Below, one piece after another: positions 33,728 through 42,200 of a DNA stretch of 64,000 bases (its first letter is position 1; each line of letters opens with the position of its first letter). Location: positions 1 through 64,000 of the forward strand of contig NZ_CANDNZ010000008.1 in assembly GCF_947387555.1 (NCBI RefSeq). The letters run 5' to 3'. The position numbers and the translations under genes were made by a program. Below the pieces are notes generated by a model. That model did not search any database, was not told the DNA's origin, and saw only the letters and a program-made list of their open reading frames with translations. The DNA is from Thalassomonas sp. RHCl1. Its GTDB lineage: Bacteria; Pseudomonadota; Gammaproteobacteria; Enterobacterales; Alteromonadaceae.

Positions 33728-33799
33728 AACGGCCTTTGGCCGTTGTGAAAAATAACCTTGCTGTACATCAGCTCTCTCCCCGTAGGTACGGGGAGAGAG
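33728..33799. other. Two perfect hairpins between convergent genes
   Basis: AACGGCC-TTT-GGCCGTT (33728-33744) and a 13-bp perfect stem CTCTCTCCCCGTA/TACGGGGAGAGAG with loop GG (33772-33799). Neither is followed by a T-run. They lie between the convergent GGDEF-EAL and barrel genes and may act as Rho-dependent 3' ends or be remnants of repeats. Confidence 0.6.
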
Positions 33800-33809
33800 G
33801 ATAAAAAAC

Positions 33810-35021
33810 TTAATAATACCACTCCAGCGTGAATCCCAAATGATCATCATTGCTCAGATAATACCAAGCATCTTGTTTGTCGCTGCTTTGAAACACCCTG
33901 ACATCCAGGCTGGCCTTGAAACTCTCGCCTATCCGGCGGCTGGCTTCGACAATAAAGCTGGTGGCGCTATGCTGCAAATCTGTGCCTAAGCCCAGCAAAA
34001 CTTCAGTGCTCTGCACATCATTAAGAGCAAGCCGGCTGCCGAAAAACAGATCACTTTGCATGGCTGCGCCAGGAGAGTCAGTGTCGCCTTCGCCGCGGGA
34101 ATCCCAGGCATATTCCAGCAGAAAGCCGAGATCGACTGCGCTGTCAAAAACTCCCACCCGGGTATATTCAAAACCGGCCTGGGTTGCCCAGAAATCTTCG
34201 GCACTTGTACTGCGGTAAATCGCTTCGAACTTCCAGAGAAAATCGCCTTTGGTTGCCTGTATATCCAGTCCCAGCTGTTCCATCTGACGGTAATATTGCC
34301 TTAACACCTGCTTTTCGCCATCCTGGCTAGCCGTTAACTCAGGTTCGCGGTTCGTACCGTGAAACCAGTATGCCCCGACATCGAAATCGCCTATGGTGTG
34401 GGACCAGCGTGTTGCCAGATCTAGGTGGTTTTCTCCGGCGCCGGACTCATAGTCGACATTATTTTTGTCTACCGGCAGCGGGCCGCGCAGACGCCCCTTT
34501 TCGCCGGAGAATGTTCTTTCCCTGAAACCGGGCAGGAGGTACATGTCAACTATGCCCCAATCCCTGACCAGAGACAGGTTCACCATCTGCTGGCCGAGTT
34601 TTTGTTCGCCGTCAAAGCTGTCGACGCCATCCGTCTGGTTGAGCACATCCACCAGGTGCTGAAATTCGGTTACTCCCCAGTACTCCTTGCGTATGCCCGC
34701 TTTTAACTCCCAGTCTTTGCCAACGTGGATATAAGACAATTCACGGATATCCAGGTGGGAGCGCTGGTTATCCTCACTGTCGTAGCGGTAAAACGGCTGG
34801 AATGTCAGGCTGTCATCACCCGAGTTCCATTGCCAGTACAGCTCCGGGCTGATAAAAAATGACTGCTGGGTGTGAGCGAACTGTTTTGGGTACTGCCCCT
34901 GATCAACAAAATAGCGTTGTTCGGTGCCGACTTTACCGGAATATTCGAATTGGGCAGCTATTGCACCAGGTGACAGCAGCATGGCAACGGCTGCTGTTTT
35001 CGTTAATTTACTAACAGACAT
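33810..35021 (-). CDS. Outer-membrane beta-barrel protein of an exporter cluster
   Basis: A 403-aa protein with signal peptide (cleavage after AIAA, residue 23) and alternating beta strands to a C-terminal Tyr (LEWYY), which marks an outer-membrane barrel. No channel family is recognised beyond similarity to the barrel partners of MMPL/LolA-like clusters. It is the last gene of a set with the LolA-like protein (4 bases upstream) and the MMPL pump, so all three probably act together to move a hydrophobic or lipid-like compound to the surface. Confidence 0.8.
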   Translation of the reverse strand: MSVSKLTKTAAVAMLLSPGAIAAQFEYSGKVGTEQRYFVDQGQYPKQFAHTQQSFFISPELYWQWNSGDDSLTFQPFYRYDSEDNQRSHLDIRELSYIHVGKDWELKAGIRKEYWGVTEFQHLVDVLNQTDGVDSFDGEQKLGQQMVNLSLVRDWGIVDMYLLPGFRERTFSGEKGRLRGPLPVDKNNVDYESGAGENHLDLATRWSHTIGDFDVGAYWFHGTNREPELTASQDGEKQVLRQYYRQMEQLGLDIQATKGDFLWKFEAIYRSTSAEDFWATQAGFEYTRVGVFDSAVDLGFLLEYAWDSRGEGDTDSPGAAMQSDLFFGSRLALNDVQSTEVLLGLGTDLQHSATSFIVEASRRIGESFKASLDVRVFQSSDKQDAWYYLSNDDHLGFTLEWYY

Positions 35022-35025
35022 AGGC

Positions 35026-35823
35026 TTAGTTGGTACGTTTTAAGGCGTTGCGGTTAAAATCTTTCTCGGTCAAGCCTGTGTTGAAGCTGTAATTGAGCCA
35101 TTTTAATTCTGTGCTTTTGCCGTTTTGATGGTTCACCATGTTCATGCTCAGTGCCCGCCAGTAGTTGCCCGGATATTTTTGGTAGTCGCTATAAGTCAGG
35201 GTTTTTAATAAGGAGTTTTTACGGTCATAAAAATCGATTTTTTGCTCCAGGTATTCCTGCTTGTCTACCCATACCACACGGCGGGTGTAACCGGAATTTT
35301 TGTCTACCGGAAACTGCTCCACTTTAAAACAGTCCTTGCCGCCGAGTTGTTCTTCACCAAGAAAGTTGTAGCGGTATTTGGCCAGTTCAAACGAGCTGAA
35401 GTCTTCAAACGCAAATTCAGATCCCATAAAGGGGCCGGACTTGTTTCGGGATGAAATGCGTTTCACCCGTTTTATCGCCGGCATATACAGCCACTGGTCA
35501 TCGGCGCCCGTGGTGTGGGAGAAGCTGAGAAAAGCCGTGCCTTTGACATCCCTGGGTTTATCAAACACCGTCAGGCTTTTATCGCCGTCGTTTTCTTGCT
35601 CCAGCGATTTGATTTTGATCTCACGCACGCTTTTTTGGCCGTGTTCGTTACTTAATATCATCTGCATATCGGCCTTGCTGTCTCCCCAGCCGATGTCGCG
35701 CTTTTTCACTTCGGTGAATATCTCCATGCCCTGCTGCGCCGGGCTAAGCGCCAGGGCACTGAAACTTGCCATCGCGAAGGTTATAGTGGCTAAAGCTTTT
35801 TTGATACTGGTGTTTATGGTCAT
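35026..35823 (-). CDS. Outer-membrane lipoprotein-sorting (LolA-like) periplasmic protein
   Basis: A 265-aa secreted protein of the LolA-like family PF17131. ATG 35823 is chosen because GGAG lies eight bases upstream and it starts a clean signal peptide (ending SALA). Key segments are TAFLSFSHTTGADDQWLYMP, KRVKRISSRNKSGPFMGSEF and FAFEDFS, typical of the half-barrel lipid-binding proteins found with MMPL exporters. It probably shuttles a hydrophobic cargo through the periplasm between the pump (35889-38228) and the barrel protein. Confidence 0.88.
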   Translation of the reverse strand: MTINTSIKKALATITFAMASFSALALSPAQQGMEIFTEVKKRDIGWGDSKADMQMILSNEHGQKSVREIKIKSLEQENDGDKSLTVFDKPRDVKGTAFLSFSHTTGADDQWLYMPAIKRVKRISSRNKSGPFMGSEFAFEDFSSFELAKYRYNFLGEEQLGGKDCFKVEQFPVDKNSGYTRRVVWVDKQEYLEQKIDFYDRKNSLLKTLTYSDYQKYPGNYWRALSMNMVNHQNGKSTELKWLNYSFNTGLTEKDFNRNALKRTN

Positions 35824-35849
35824 GATTTTCTCCAAATGCTGTGTACTTG

Positions 35850-35880
35850 ATTGCCGGTGAAAATAATGCTCACCGGCAAT
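35850..35880 (-). other. Intercistronic hairpin in the exporter operon
   Basis: An 11-bp perfect stem (ATTGCCGGTGA/TCACCGGCAAT) with a 9-base loop sits between the pump stop and the LolA-like gene. No T-run follows in the direction of transcription. It may protect or separate the upstream mRNA part and so set the ratio of pump to carrier. Confidence 0.65.
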
Positions 35881-35888
35881 GTGTTCTG

Positions 35889-38228
35889 TTATGCGGCAGG
35901 CTCAGGGGTGAATTCATTCGCTGCTGCTTTGCTGTTGTGCTGTTTTGACTTTTTGTTGTCTATGGCCATCAGTAGCGGCGGCAACAACAGGAAGTCGATG
36001 ATCAGGGCAATTAGAATAGTGATGGCGGTTAACAGGCCCATTTCACCATTGAGCTTAAAGCTCGACTGCGCCAGTACCGAGAAACCGGCCACCAATACCA
36101 GGGTGGTGATCCACAAGGCACTGCCGACGTTGCCGAAGGCGTAATGTACGGCGGCTTTGGCATCGCTGTTATTTTCCCTGCGGGCATGGAGATACTTGCT
36201 GAGGAAATGGACCGTGTCGTCGACGACAATACCCAGGGTCATGCCGATCACCATGGACAGGCTCATGCCTATCTGACCGTCAATCAGGCCCCAGACACCA
36301 AAAGCAACCGCCGCAGGCATAATGTTTGGCAGCAGGCTGATCAAGCCATAACGCCAGCTCTTCAGGGCAAAGGCCAAAATAAAGGAGATCAGGATCAGCG
36401 CCGCCAGGGTGCCGATTAACATGCTGACGATACTCTTTTGGCCGATATTGGCAAACATAAAGCTTGGACTTGCCAGGTCCAGTTGATACTGGGGGGAATG
36501 TTGGGCGAACCAGGCTTCAATGCGCTTCGCCAAGTCGATTTGCTCCTGACTGGTGAGGTTTTTAAAGGTGGCAATCAACTTAGTGGATGATTTGTCAACA
36601 TTAAGCTGCGAATTCAAATCCAGGCCGTACGGTAAAGACATCTCGTACAGCAACAGATATTGTGCCGCCATTTCCGGGCTGTCCGGTAATTTATACCAGG
36701 CAGGGTCATCGCCGTGCATGTTTTTGTTGAGGCGTTTTAAGGTGTCTGTAATGGTGTTGACATGATCGGTTTCCGGCTGCTGGCGTAACCAGTCACTGAG
36801 ATCCGATACCGCTTTAATAAATTCAGGTTTGTTAATGCCTTCCGGGCTGCCGGACTTTACAGACAACTCCAGCAAGGTCATGCCCGAAAGGTTTTCCTGC
36901 ATAAAATCGGTGGCGGTTCTAAAGGGGACGGTTTCATCGAAGTATTTGACAAAGTCGTCGTTGATCTCGTTTTTCGGGATGAATAACGCCAGGGCAATAA
37001 CTACAACACTGACCGACGGCAGCAGCAGCCTACGTTTTTTGATAACAAAATCAGCCAGTTTTGACATCATGTTGCTGGAACCTTGCGGCTCAACTTTTAC
37101 TTTGACCGGCAACACTGCCAATAATGCCGGGAACAGGGTCACAGAGAAGATAAACGCCAGTATGGCCCCCATGGCAACGATATTACCCAGGTCGTGATAT
37201 GGTTTGACCTCGGAAAAGTTCATGCTTAAAAAGCCGATAGCCGTGGTAATACTGGTTAACAATACCGGCTTGAAATTAACCTGCAGGCTTTTGATGATGG
37301 CCGGTTTTTTCTCGACGCCGCGGCGCATTTCATAAAACATCGAGGCAAGAATATGGATACAGTCGGCGACAGCCAGTGTCAGAATGATGGTGGGCGCCGA
37401 GGCGGAAGCGCCGGTAAGATAAAGGCCCATCCAGCCCGCCAGTCCCATGGCGCTGCCTATGCTCAGGAAGATGATCAACACGGTAGAGACAGTGCCGGAG
37501 ATGGTGCGCAGTAAAAAGCCGATGATCAGGATCACGGTGGCAAACATCAGCGGCACCAGGGTGGCGCCGTCTTTCATTGACGCTTCGGTAAAGGCGTTGT
37601 TAAGCATCACCATGCCCGACAAGTGCACCTGGGCGCCGGGGTTTTGCGTTAGAAACTCATCACGCATGTTATTGACAAAAGCGGCCACTTCCGGTACTTC
37701 GGCTGCTGGATCAATACCCGGTAACTTTACCGCCACTTCGATTGTTGAAACATGCCCCTGTCCGGAGACCGTTTTATCAACGAGCTGAGGATCGTTTAAG
37801 GCGATTTGCCGGATACTTGCCAGTTGGCCCGGGGTCAGGCTTAGCGGATCCATTACCAGGTCTTCAACAATCAAATCGTCTTGTTCGGCATAGGTATATT
37901 GAAAGTTGGTCAGTGAGTCTACCCGTGTAGAGTAGGGGACCTGCCAGCTTTTTTCGGTCAGGGTTTTCAGCGCGCTAAGATGCTCCCGGGTGAAGACATT
38001 GCCGTCTTTGGGCACGATCACAAAAGTGACATTATCACTTCTGTTATAGATTTTTTGCATGGCATCATAGGCGATCAATTCCGGGTTATTCTCATCGAAA
38101 AAGACCCGGTAATCGCTTTTAAAAACCAGCTTTTGCGCACCGGCCGCCGCCAGCATGGCAAAAGTTACCAATGCCAGTATCACCCAGAGCGGATGCCTGA
38201 TGGTGAAGTTAAAAATTTTATCTCTCAC
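35889..38228 (-). CDS. MMPL-type RND exporter
   Basis: A 779-aa inner-membrane protein of the RND/MMPL superfamily (hydrophobe exporters). Two halves are visible, each with one helix, a periplasmic loop and about five helices: helix 1 near residues 13-33, the first cluster at 220-370 (SIGSAMGLAGWMGLYLTGAS, LTLAVADCIHILASMFYEMR), helix 7 near 395, and the second cluster at 610-765 with GMTLGIVVDDTVHFLSKYL. Partner genes for a periplasmic carrier and a barrel follow on the same strand. A TetR gene lies upstream, with three operators in between. The substrate is probably lipid-like; this is inference from the partner types. Confidence 0.9.
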   Translation of the reverse strand: MRDKIFNFTIRHPLWVILALVTFAMLAAAGAQKLVFKSDYRVFFDENNPELIAYDAMQKIYNRSDNVTFVIVPKDGNVFTREHLSALKTLTEKSWQVPYSTRVDSLTNFQYTYAEQDDLIVEDLVMDPLSLTPGQLASIRQIALNDPQLVDKTVSGQGHVSTIEVAVKLPGIDPAAEVPEVAAFVNNMRDEFLTQNPGAQVHLSGMVMLNNAFTEASMKDGATLVPLMFATVILIIGFLLRTISGTVSTVLIIFLSIGSAMGLAGWMGLYLTGASASAPTIILTLAVADCIHILASMFYEMRRGVEKKPAIIKSLQVNFKPVLLTSITTAIGFLSMNFSEVKPYHDLGNIVAMGAILAFIFSVTLFPALLAVLPVKVKVEPQGSSNMMSKLADFVIKKRRLLLPSVSVVVIALALFIPKNEINDDFVKYFDETVPFRTATDFMQENLSGMTLLELSVKSGSPEGINKPEFIKAVSDLSDWLRQQPETDHVNTITDTLKRLNKNMHGDDPAWYKLPDSPEMAAQYLLLYEMSLPYGLDLNSQLNVDKSSTKLIATFKNLTSQEQIDLAKRIEAWFAQHSPQYQLDLASPSFMFANIGQKSIVSMLIGTLAALILISFILAFALKSWRYGLISLLPNIMPAAVAFGVWGLIDGQIGMSLSMVIGMTLGIVVDDTVHFLSKYLHARRENNSDAKAAVHYAFGNVGSALWITTLVLVAGFSVLAQSSFKLNGEMGLLTAITILIALIIDFLLLPPLLMAIDNKKSKQHNSKAAANEFTPEPAA

Positions 38229-38260
38229 GTTTCCTCCAAAGACTCTGGGTCTTATAATTT

Positions 38261-38280
38261 AACTTACATGTAAGTAAGTT
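38261..38280 (-). promoter_or_regulatory. TetR operator copy 1
   Basis: Contains the 14-bp perfect palindrome ACTTACATGTAAGT (38262-38275), extended by AAGTT. It is the copy nearest to the pump gene (33 bp upstream of its ATG). The extended string ACTTACATGTAAGTAAGTT is identical in copies 2 and 3. Confidence 0.85.
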
Positions 38281-38349
38281 TTGTTTTTTAAAAAAAACCG
38301 CTTTGGGTTTGTTATTGCACTCTTTACTTTATTCAAAGTTATCAAGCAT

Positions 38350-38368
38350 ACTTACATGTAAGTAAGTT
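38350..38368 (-). promoter_or_regulatory. TetR operator copy 2
   Basis: Same 19-bp sequence as copy 1 (palindrome 38350-38363), 88 bp away. Confidence 0.85.
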
Positions 38369-38430
38369 GGTTCGTTAAAAAAATATCCAGGCTGTTGGTC
38401 TGTTTATAACTGTTTGTTATTTTTAAACTC

Positions 38431-38449
38431 ACTTACATGTAAGTAAGTT
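38431..38449 (-). promoter_or_regulatory. TetR operator copy 3
   Basis: Same 19-bp sequence as copy 1 (palindrome 38431-38444), 81 bp from copy 2 and 22 bp past the tetR stop. Confidence 0.85.
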
Positions 38450-38470
38450 TTTAGGGCGGAAAAAAGCTAA

Positions 38471-39043
38471 TTATTTAAGGCTTTCAGCCCATTCGGCCAA
38501 TAAACCGCTCAGTAACTTTTTCGCCTCGCGAACCAGCAATTGGTGCTGTCCGCAGCCGTTTACGCCTATCATTAACACATGGCAACGTGTCGCTTCCCGG
38601 TCAACGTCTATGTCGTTGCGGATTTCACCACAATCAACGGCATCCTGGATAATGCCTGTTACTATATTGTGTATTTTGTTGAAGCTGTCCCGTGACAAGA
38701 TGGCAATGGACTCGGGAATCTCGGGATCCGAGACCAGGTTGATGCAGGAATCTACTTTTGCATCATCACTGTTATCCGGCTGCATCCAGATCATTTCTTC
38801 AACCACAGGCCATAAGGCAAAAAAGTTACCTTTATAGACGGAGCGCAGCCGCTCGAATTCCCTGAGATAAAAGCCGACATAGCGACGAGTCACCTCAATA
38901 GCAAGGGTCTCCTTGTTTTTGAAATGATAATGCAGGTTAGCCCGGGTAGTATTGAGCTCTTTCGCTATGGTGGCGAAATTAAGCTTGCTGTAACCACCAC
39001 GCATTAACTGCTGCTCGGCTATTTCTAATATGGCATCTCTCAT
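38471..39043 (-). CDS. TetR-family transcriptional regulator
   Basis: A 190-aa TetR protein from ATG 39043; a TTG three codons upstream is less likely. The N-terminal helix-turn-helix is clear: FATIAKELNTTRANLHYHFKNKETLA (residues about 25-50, quoted only in part here: NTTRANLHYHFKNKE). The all-helical C-terminal domain has cysteines near 70 and 145 and would bind a ligand. The gene sits upstream of the MMPL exporter operon on the same strand. One 19-bp motif recurs three times before the exporter and once before this gene, so it very probably represses both. The inducer is unknown. Confidence 0.92.
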   Translation of the reverse strand: MRDAILEIAEQQLMRGGYSKLNFATIAKELNTTRANLHYHFKNKETLAIEVTRRYVGFYLREFERLRSVYKGNFFALWPVVEEMIWMQPDNSDDAKVDSCINLVSDPEIPESIAILSRDSFNKIHNIVTGIIQDAVDCGEIRNDIDVDREATRCHVLMIGVNGCGQHQLLVREAKKLLSGLLAEWAESLK

Positions 39044-39050
39044 GGCGGAC

Positions 39051-39070
39051 AAGTTTACTTACATGTATGT
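39051..39070 (-). promoter_or_regulatory. TetR operator copy 4, autoregulatory
   Basis: ACTTACATGTATGT (39057-39070) has one change from the palindrome. On the opposite strand it reads ACATACATGTAAGTAAACTT, keeping the extra AAGTAA half of the other copies. It lies 13 bp upstream of the chosen tetR ATG, so it should cover the tetR promoter or start region. Confidence 0.75.
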
Positions 39071-39170
39071 CAGTATTCAAGGGGTTTTTATTTAACCGCT
39101 GCTGTTGTTTAACATCAGGTGATTCGTTTGTGGCCGTGAACTGTGGTTGACTCTTCTACCGGGAGGGAGC

Positions 39171-39200
39171 AAAAGAAAAGGAGCCTAAGCTCCTTTTCTC
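39171..39200 (-). terminator. Intrinsic terminator of putA
   Basis: GAAAAGGAGC (39175-39184) and GCTCCTTTTC (39189-39198) around CTAA, with T-rich flank on the minus strand, 25 bp after the putA stop. Confidence 0.85.
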
Positions 39201-39225
39201 ATTTTATGTGATTTATATTTGTGGC

Positions 39226-42200
39226 TTAGCCGACATTGCTTTCCATGGTCATCAAAGAAGCATTACCACCGGCTGCCGTGGTATCGATAGTAACGGTTTT
39301 TTCCGTCACTAACCGCTCCAGCAGGTTGCTGTAGTTGGTTGCCGTGATCAGCGGCACTATTGCTCCGCTGCGGCCGCCCAATATCTCACCGCTAAGTTGT
39401 TTTAAACCGCTGCCGTGATCGACCACCGCCCCGGCTAAGCGGCTGTCTGCCAATAAGTCCGGCAAGTGGCCAAGGGCGACTATTTGGAATACGCCTTCAG
39501 GCATACCGGCCTGGATCAACAGGCTCTTGATGGCTTCGGCTTCCGCCAGGTAAGTATCGTCTACCAGGGCAAAGACACAGTTGCCGCTGGCCATGGCGGT
39601 TAATACCGAAATCAACCAGAAGCTAAACGGCGTTTGCTGGCAACGTAAACAGGCGACCGTACCCCTGGCTTCGAGGTAAAGGATGTTAGACTCACCCGTT
39701 GGTCCCGGTAGCTCCTGTGGTTTTTCCAGTCTTTTTTCCATGGCTAACAGCTGGCTTCTTGCCTCGGTTAAGGCCTGCGGCAGCTGTTCTTCCTGGCTCA
39801 ATACTACCTTGTTGGAAGAGAGCTGGGCCAGTAGCTGGCGTAACACGGAAATCCGGTTGTTTAACGGTGTCTGGCTCCAGTTGATTTCACTGCTTTTTGC
39901 CTGGTTTAACAGCTGGCCGACTCTGGCGGAGTTGGTTTTGGCCTTTTCAATGGCCTGCTGAAGTTGTTGCTCCTGCTCAGCTGTTAAGTTGACCTGGACC
40001 GGGGTAACGTTTTCTTTTACTAACCGGGTCAGGTACAAAGGACCGCCTGCCTTAGGGCCGGTGCCGGATAAGCCGCGGCCGCCAAAGGGTTGAACGCCGA
40101 CTACAGCGCCGATCATGTTGCGGTTGATGTAGACATTACCGGCGCGTGAGCGGCTGGCCAGGTAGCGGCTTTTCTCTTCTATCCGGGTGTGTATGCCCAT
40201 GGTTAAACCAAAGCCGGTGCCGTTCACCTGGTCGATAACCTGCTCCAGTTGATCGGCCTTGTAGCGGATCACATGTACGATCGGGCCGAACACTTCTTTG
40301 GTAAGCACGGATAAATCCGAGATTTCATACAGGCGCGGGGTAAAGAAGTTGTGCTGATCTTCAGCTATGCCGGCTTCCAGCTCCGGCCCCTTGCAGCAGT
40401 AATGTAAAGTGCCGCGCGATTGCAGGTAGTTGACATGATCATTGAGGGCGCCCAGCGCTTTGCCATCGATTACCGGACCAACGTCTGTGCCTAAGAAGGC
40501 GGGATCCCCTAAGTGCAATTCTTTCATGGCGCCGGTGATCATGGAGATGATCTTATCGGCGACATCTTCCTGTACGAATAATACCCTTAAGGCCGAGCAA
40601 CGTTGGCCGGCACTCTGGAAGCCGGAAGAGATGACATCATCAACTACTTGCTCTGGCAGGGCGGTGGAGTCGACTATCATACAGTTTTGACCGCCGGTTT
40701 CTGCAATCAGCGGTACCGGGTCGCCTGAGCGCTCGGCCAGTTTCTTCGAAATCCAGTTACCGGTTTCGGTAGAGCCGGTAAACATGACTGCCTGGATGCG
40801 CAGATCCGGCACTATATGCTGGCCGACCTTGCTGCCGCGGGCGATCACCGGGGTTACTACGTCCTGCGGCAGTCCGGCTTCCACCATCAACTCTATGGTT
40901 CTTAAGGCAACTAAGCTGGTTTGTTCGGCGGGTTTTGCCACTACGGTATTACCGGTGACTATGGCAGCGGAAACCTGACCTAAGAAAATGGCCAGCGGGA
41001 AGTTCCACGGGCTGATACATAAGACTACGCCGCGGGAAACCAGGCTGTTATTTTCAAGCAGCTCTTCGGCACGTGCTGCATAATAACGGCAAAAATCAAC
41101 GGCTTCACGCACTTCAGCTACGCCGTCAGGAATGGTTTTACCCGCTTCCTTGGTACATAAGGCGATAAGTTCGTCCCTGTGCTGTTCAAGTTTGTCGGCA
41201 ACCTTAAGCAGGATTTGCGCCCGCTCTTGTACCGGGGTGGCAGACCAGCTGGCAAAGGCCTGCTCGGCGCCGTCGACTAAAGCGGTCATTTCGGTTTCAT
41301 CGACGTGGCGGATATAACCCAGCACTTCGTTAAAGTTGGCGGGGTTGGTTACCGCTACTTCACCTTCTTTTGCACTCAGGTCTTTACGCGAGGCAAACCA
41401 GTTATCCAGGTTAGTGCGCATCGCGGTGATTTCATCGATATCGGTTAAGTCGATACCCTTGGAGTTGATGCGCTTTTTGCCGTATTCGTCGCCATAAAGA
41501 TCCAGAGATTGTGGAATTTGCGGGTTGTATTTGTCTTGCCAGCCCTGCACGGTTTCCACCGGGTCTACCAGTAAGGATTCTACCGGGATAGCTTCGTCAA
41601 CGATATTGTTGACAAAAGAGCTGTTGGCGCCGTTTTCCAGCAGACGGCGTACCAGATAGGCCAGCAGGTCGGCATGTTCGCCCACCGGGGCATATACCCG
41701 GCACGGTACGCCTTTTTCGCCGACAACCTGATCATAAAGGGATTCCCCCATGCCGTGCAGGCGCTGGAATTCAAAACCTTTAAGCTCTTGTGCCATTTCT
41801 AAAATGGTGGCAACGGTATAGGCGTTATGGGTGGCAAATTGCGGGTAGATGCTGTCGCGATATTCCAGCAGCTTCTTGGCACAGGCCTGGTAGGAGACAT
41901 CTGTGCTTGGCTTGCGGCTAAAGACCGGGAAGTCGGGGTAACCTTCTGCCTGGGTTTCTTTTACTTCGCTGTCCCAATAAGCGCCTTTAACCAGGCGCAC
42001 CATCATCTGGCGGCCAACTTTTTGGGTCAGCTCACGCACCCATTCGATCACAAAGATACCGCGTTTTTGATAGGCCTGTACCGCGATGCCAAAGCCCTGC
42101 CAGCCGTCGAGGTCTTTATCGGCGAATACCGCTTCGATAACGTCTAAGGAAATATCTAAACGGTCGGCTTCTTCGGCGTCGACGGTAAAGCCGATATCAT

